A stretch of DNA of 64,000 nt, from the NCBI RefSeq assembly GCF_014650775.1, contig NZ_BMVP01000004.1, positions 248,001 through 312,000 of the forward strand. Reading direction: 5' to 3'. Below, piece by piece: positions 62,099-64,000 of this stretch. Numbering within the stretch: position 1 is the stretch's first letter; each line of letters opens with the position of its first letter. The notes under the pieces are model-generated. The model ran no database searches. It saw only the letters and a list, made by a program, of their open reading frames with translations, and was not told the DNA's origin. The position numbers were made by a program, and so were the translations under genes. The DNA is from Streptomyces cirratus. Lineage in GTDB: Bacteria; Actinomycetota; Actinomycetes; Streptomycetales; Streptomycetaceae.

Positions 62099-63432
62099 GC
62101 GGCGGCCGGGGCGGCGGCCCGCTCGTCGAACCCGCGCATCCGGCGCAGCGGTGAGCACACCAGGACCAGGGGGGCCGCGGACAGGGCCGCGGTGAAGAGC
62201 CACAGCGCGGTCCGTACGCCGAACAGCTCGCCGAGAACACCGGCGAGCACGCCGCTGACCGGCAGGACCCCCCACACCAGGAAGCGCATGGTGGCCGTCA
62301 TGCGCCCGAGCAGGTGCGGCGGGCACACGGTCTGCCGGTAGGCCACCTGGCAGATGTTGTACACGGTCACCCCGGCCGACTGGACCAGCGATCCCAGCAC
62401 GAACAGCGCGATGCGCCAGCCGTTCCCGGCCAGCGGCAGCAGGAGCCCGAACGGCATCGTGACCAGCAGCGACAGCCAGGTCAGCCGCGCCGCTCCCACG
62501 GCGCGCGTCAGACGCTCGGTGGCGACCGCCGCGAGGAGGGAGCCGATCGTGGCCGTCGTCAGCACCCAGCCGACCGCCGCGGGCGCCAGCCCCACGGTCC
62601 GGGTCAGGAAGAGGACCTCGACCGCCATGACCCCGCTCAGGAACAGGTTCACCGAGGCCGTGTTCAGGGCGATGAGCCGCAGGACGCGGTGCCCCAGCAC
62701 GTAGCCGAGGCCCTCGCGGATGTCGCGGAGCAGGTGGCCCCGCCCGGCCGGGGCACGCCGCTCCTCCCTCGCCCCGATCCGTCCCAGGAGCACGACGGAG
62801 GCCAGCGAGGTGACCGCCTGCCCGGCGAGGGTGCCGACCGGGCCGAACAGCTGGACGAGGAAACCCGCGACGCCGGGCCCGCTGAACTCGGCGGCCGAAC
62901 GCACCGTCTCCAGCTTGGAGTTGCCGCCGACCAGGGTGGATTCCCCCACCAGGGTCGGCAGGTAGCTCTGGTCGGCCACGTCGCCGAACAGGCGGGCGCA
63001 GCCCAGCAGCAGGGCCACCGCGTACAGCAGCGGCATGGAGTGCAGGTGAAATGCGTACGCGACCGGCAGGCCGGTCAGCAGGGCGGCGCGGGCCAGGTCG
63101 GCGCCGATCATCACCCTGCGTCGGCGCATCCGGTCGACCCACGCGCCCGCGGGCAGCCCGAGCAGCAGGAAGGCCGCCTGTTCGGCCGCTGCCAGCAGAC
63201 CGACCTCCATCGCCGAGGCGTGCAGGGTGAGGACCGCCATCAGGGGCAGGGCGACGTAAGTGATGCTGTTGCCCAGCTCGTTGCATATGTGCGAGGACAT
63301 GAACAGACGGAAGTCGCGCCGCCGCCTGCGTTCGAGGGGGGACGGCCCGGCTTCGCGACCCGGCGGGGACACGGGCGCGGACGGGGGCACGGACGGGGGC
63401 GCGGACGCCGGTTCCGCGGCGGGGACGGACAC
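62092..63432 (-). CDS. MFS exporter (second of the cluster)
   Basis: A 446-residue major-facilitator protein with about 12 helices after a Pro-rich N-terminus. FMSSHICNELGNSITYVALPLMAV, LLGLPAGAWVDRMRRRRVMI (motif A) and the late RMTATMRFLVWGVLPVSGVLAG are typical of DHA3-type exporters. GTG 63432 is preceded by GAAGGAA at 7 nt. It is encoded 39 bp downstream of the stand-alone adenylation gene on the same strand and could share its operon. Confidence 0.9.
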   Translation of the reverse strand: MSVPAAEPASAPPSVPPSAPVSPPGREAGPSPLERRRRRDFRLFMSSHICNELGNSITYVALPLMAVLTLHASAMEVGLLAAAEQAAFLLLGLPAGAWVDRMRRRRVMIGADLARAALLTGLPVAYAFHLHSMPLLYAVALLLGCARLFGDVADQSYLPTLVGESTLVGGNSKLETVRSAAEFSGPGVAGFLVQLFGPVGTLAGQAVTSLASVVLLGRIGAREERRAPAGRGHLLRDIREGLGYVLGHRVLRLIALNTASVNLFLSGVMAVEVLFLTRTVGLAPAAVGWVLTTATIGSLLAAVATERLTRAVGAARLTWLSLLVTMPFGLLLPLAGNGWRIALFVLGSLVQSAGVTVYNICQVAYRQTVCPPHLLGRMTATMRFLVWGVLPVSGVLAGVLGELFGVRTALWLFTAALSAAPLVLVCSPLRRMRGFDERAAAPAAAQ

Positions 63433-63471
63433 CTGGAGGTTCCTTCGGGTAGGAGGTTCGGGGGACTCGCG

Positions 63472-64000
63472 TCAGCGGGACGCGGTCGCCGGGGAGGGTA
63501 GCGCGGGCAGGGCCCGCGGATCGAGCTTGCCACCGGGCGTGCGGGGCAGTTGCGCCAGCATCACCAGATGGGCCGGAACCAGATGCCCCGGCACCCGGCG
63601 GGCGAGGTGGGCGCGCAGCTCCCGCGCGTCCAGCGTGCTGCCCGCCACCGCCACCACGTAGGCCGCGACCTGGGGCTCGCCTCGGTCGCGCACCGCGCGG
63701 GCGACCACGTCCACGACGTCGGGGTGGGCGGCGACGGCGGCCTCGACCTCCTTGAGCTCCACCCGGAAGCCGCGGATCTTGACCTGGTCGTCCGCGCGAC
63801 CCAGGAACTCCAGCGTGCCGTCCGCCGTTCGCCGGACCCGGTCACCGGTGCGGTACATCCGCTCGCCCGGCCGCGCGCCGAAGGGGTCGGCCACGAAGCG
63901 TTCCGAAGTCGGCGCCGGCCTGTCGTGGTAGCCGCGGGCCAGGCAGTCGCCGGCGAGGTACAGCTCGCCCGCCGCGCCGGCCGGCGCCTCGGCCAGTGCC
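63472..64000 (-). CDS. Stand-alone NRPS-type adenylation enzyme, C-terminal part (partial at right edge)
   Basis: The visible 176 residues are the C-terminal region of an A domain: GELYLAGDCLARGYHDRP (A6), MYRTGDRVRR (A7), DDQVKIRGFRVELKEVE (A8) and LPRTPGGKLDPRAL (A10, catalytic Lys). The protein stops 13 residues later (PALPSPATASR), with no carrier domain, so it acts in trans. The specificity pocket lies outside the window. It may load the starter or an amino acid onto a separate carrier for the neighbouring synthetases. Confidence 0.88.
   Translation of the reverse strand, partial: ALAEAPAGAAGELYLAGDCLARGYHDRPAPTSERFVADPFGARPGERMYRTGDRVRRTADGTLEFLGRADDQVKIRGFRVELKEVEAAVAAHPDVVDVVARAVRDRGEPQVAAYVVAVAGSTLDARELRAHLARRVPGHLVPAHLVMLAQLPRTPGGKLDPRALPALPSPATASR

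Overview
The window is very GC-rich actinobacterial DNA, almost certainly from Streptomyces or a close relative. The signs are strong third-position GC bias, many GTG starts, ATGA/GTGA translational couplings, DUF6479- and DUF6480-type small proteins, a SARP-BTAD-ATPase regulator, SpoIIE-type phosphatases with ANTAR/GAF/PAS domains, an F420-type luciferase-like oxidoreductase and a large NRPS locus. No rRNA, tRNA, IS element, prophage or CRISPR array was recognised.

Left half (1-34.4 kb) is mostly ordinary chromosomal stress and housekeeping content. It starts with the 3' end of a large-subunit catalase, then a multi-sensor SpoIIE phosphatase, an SDR oxidoreductase, and a three-gene molybdenum hydroxylase operon of the PaoABC type (2Fe-2S, FAD plus 4Fe-4S, Mo subunits). 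Next come an F420-type oxidoreductase coupled to a second phosphatase, an Orn/Lys/Arg decarboxylase-family enzyme, and a nucleotidyltransferase / BON / metallophosphoesterase operon. After these are a DUF6479 protein, an alpha/beta hydrolase, an SRAP peptidase, a SixA-like phosphatase, a DUF72 protein, a LysR regulator divergent from a beta-propeller protein, and a UvrA2-like ATPase. A decayed patch with two inverted Ig-like fragments follows, then a DMT permease, an XRE regulator divergent from an MFS exporter across a two-palindrome operator, a lysine/alanine-repeat protein, a DUF2267 protein, a secreted lipase, a TetR relic, a membrane heme-molybdopterin fusion, and a hemerythrin / PNPOx-like pair.

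Right half (34.4-64 kb) is regulatory and biosynthetic. A 1148-residue SARP-ATPase regulator is preceded by heptamers at exact 11-bp spacing, the layout of SARP operators. After a 40-residue membrane peptide and a divergent AraC regulator comes a nonribosomal peptide locus. Two coupled synthetases (C-A-T-E-C-A-T and C-A-T-C-A-T-C-A-T-TE) would make a pentapeptide, read from pocket residues as (D)-X1 - Ser - Val-like - X4 - Gly. They are followed by an MbtH-like protein, an MFS exporter, a small secreted peptide, a degenerate cupin, two LuxR-type regulators (one only an HTH), a second MFS exporter and, at the right edge, the 3' end of a stand-alone adenylation enzyme. The locus probably continues beyond the window. 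X1 and X4 could not be assigned, so the product is unidentified.
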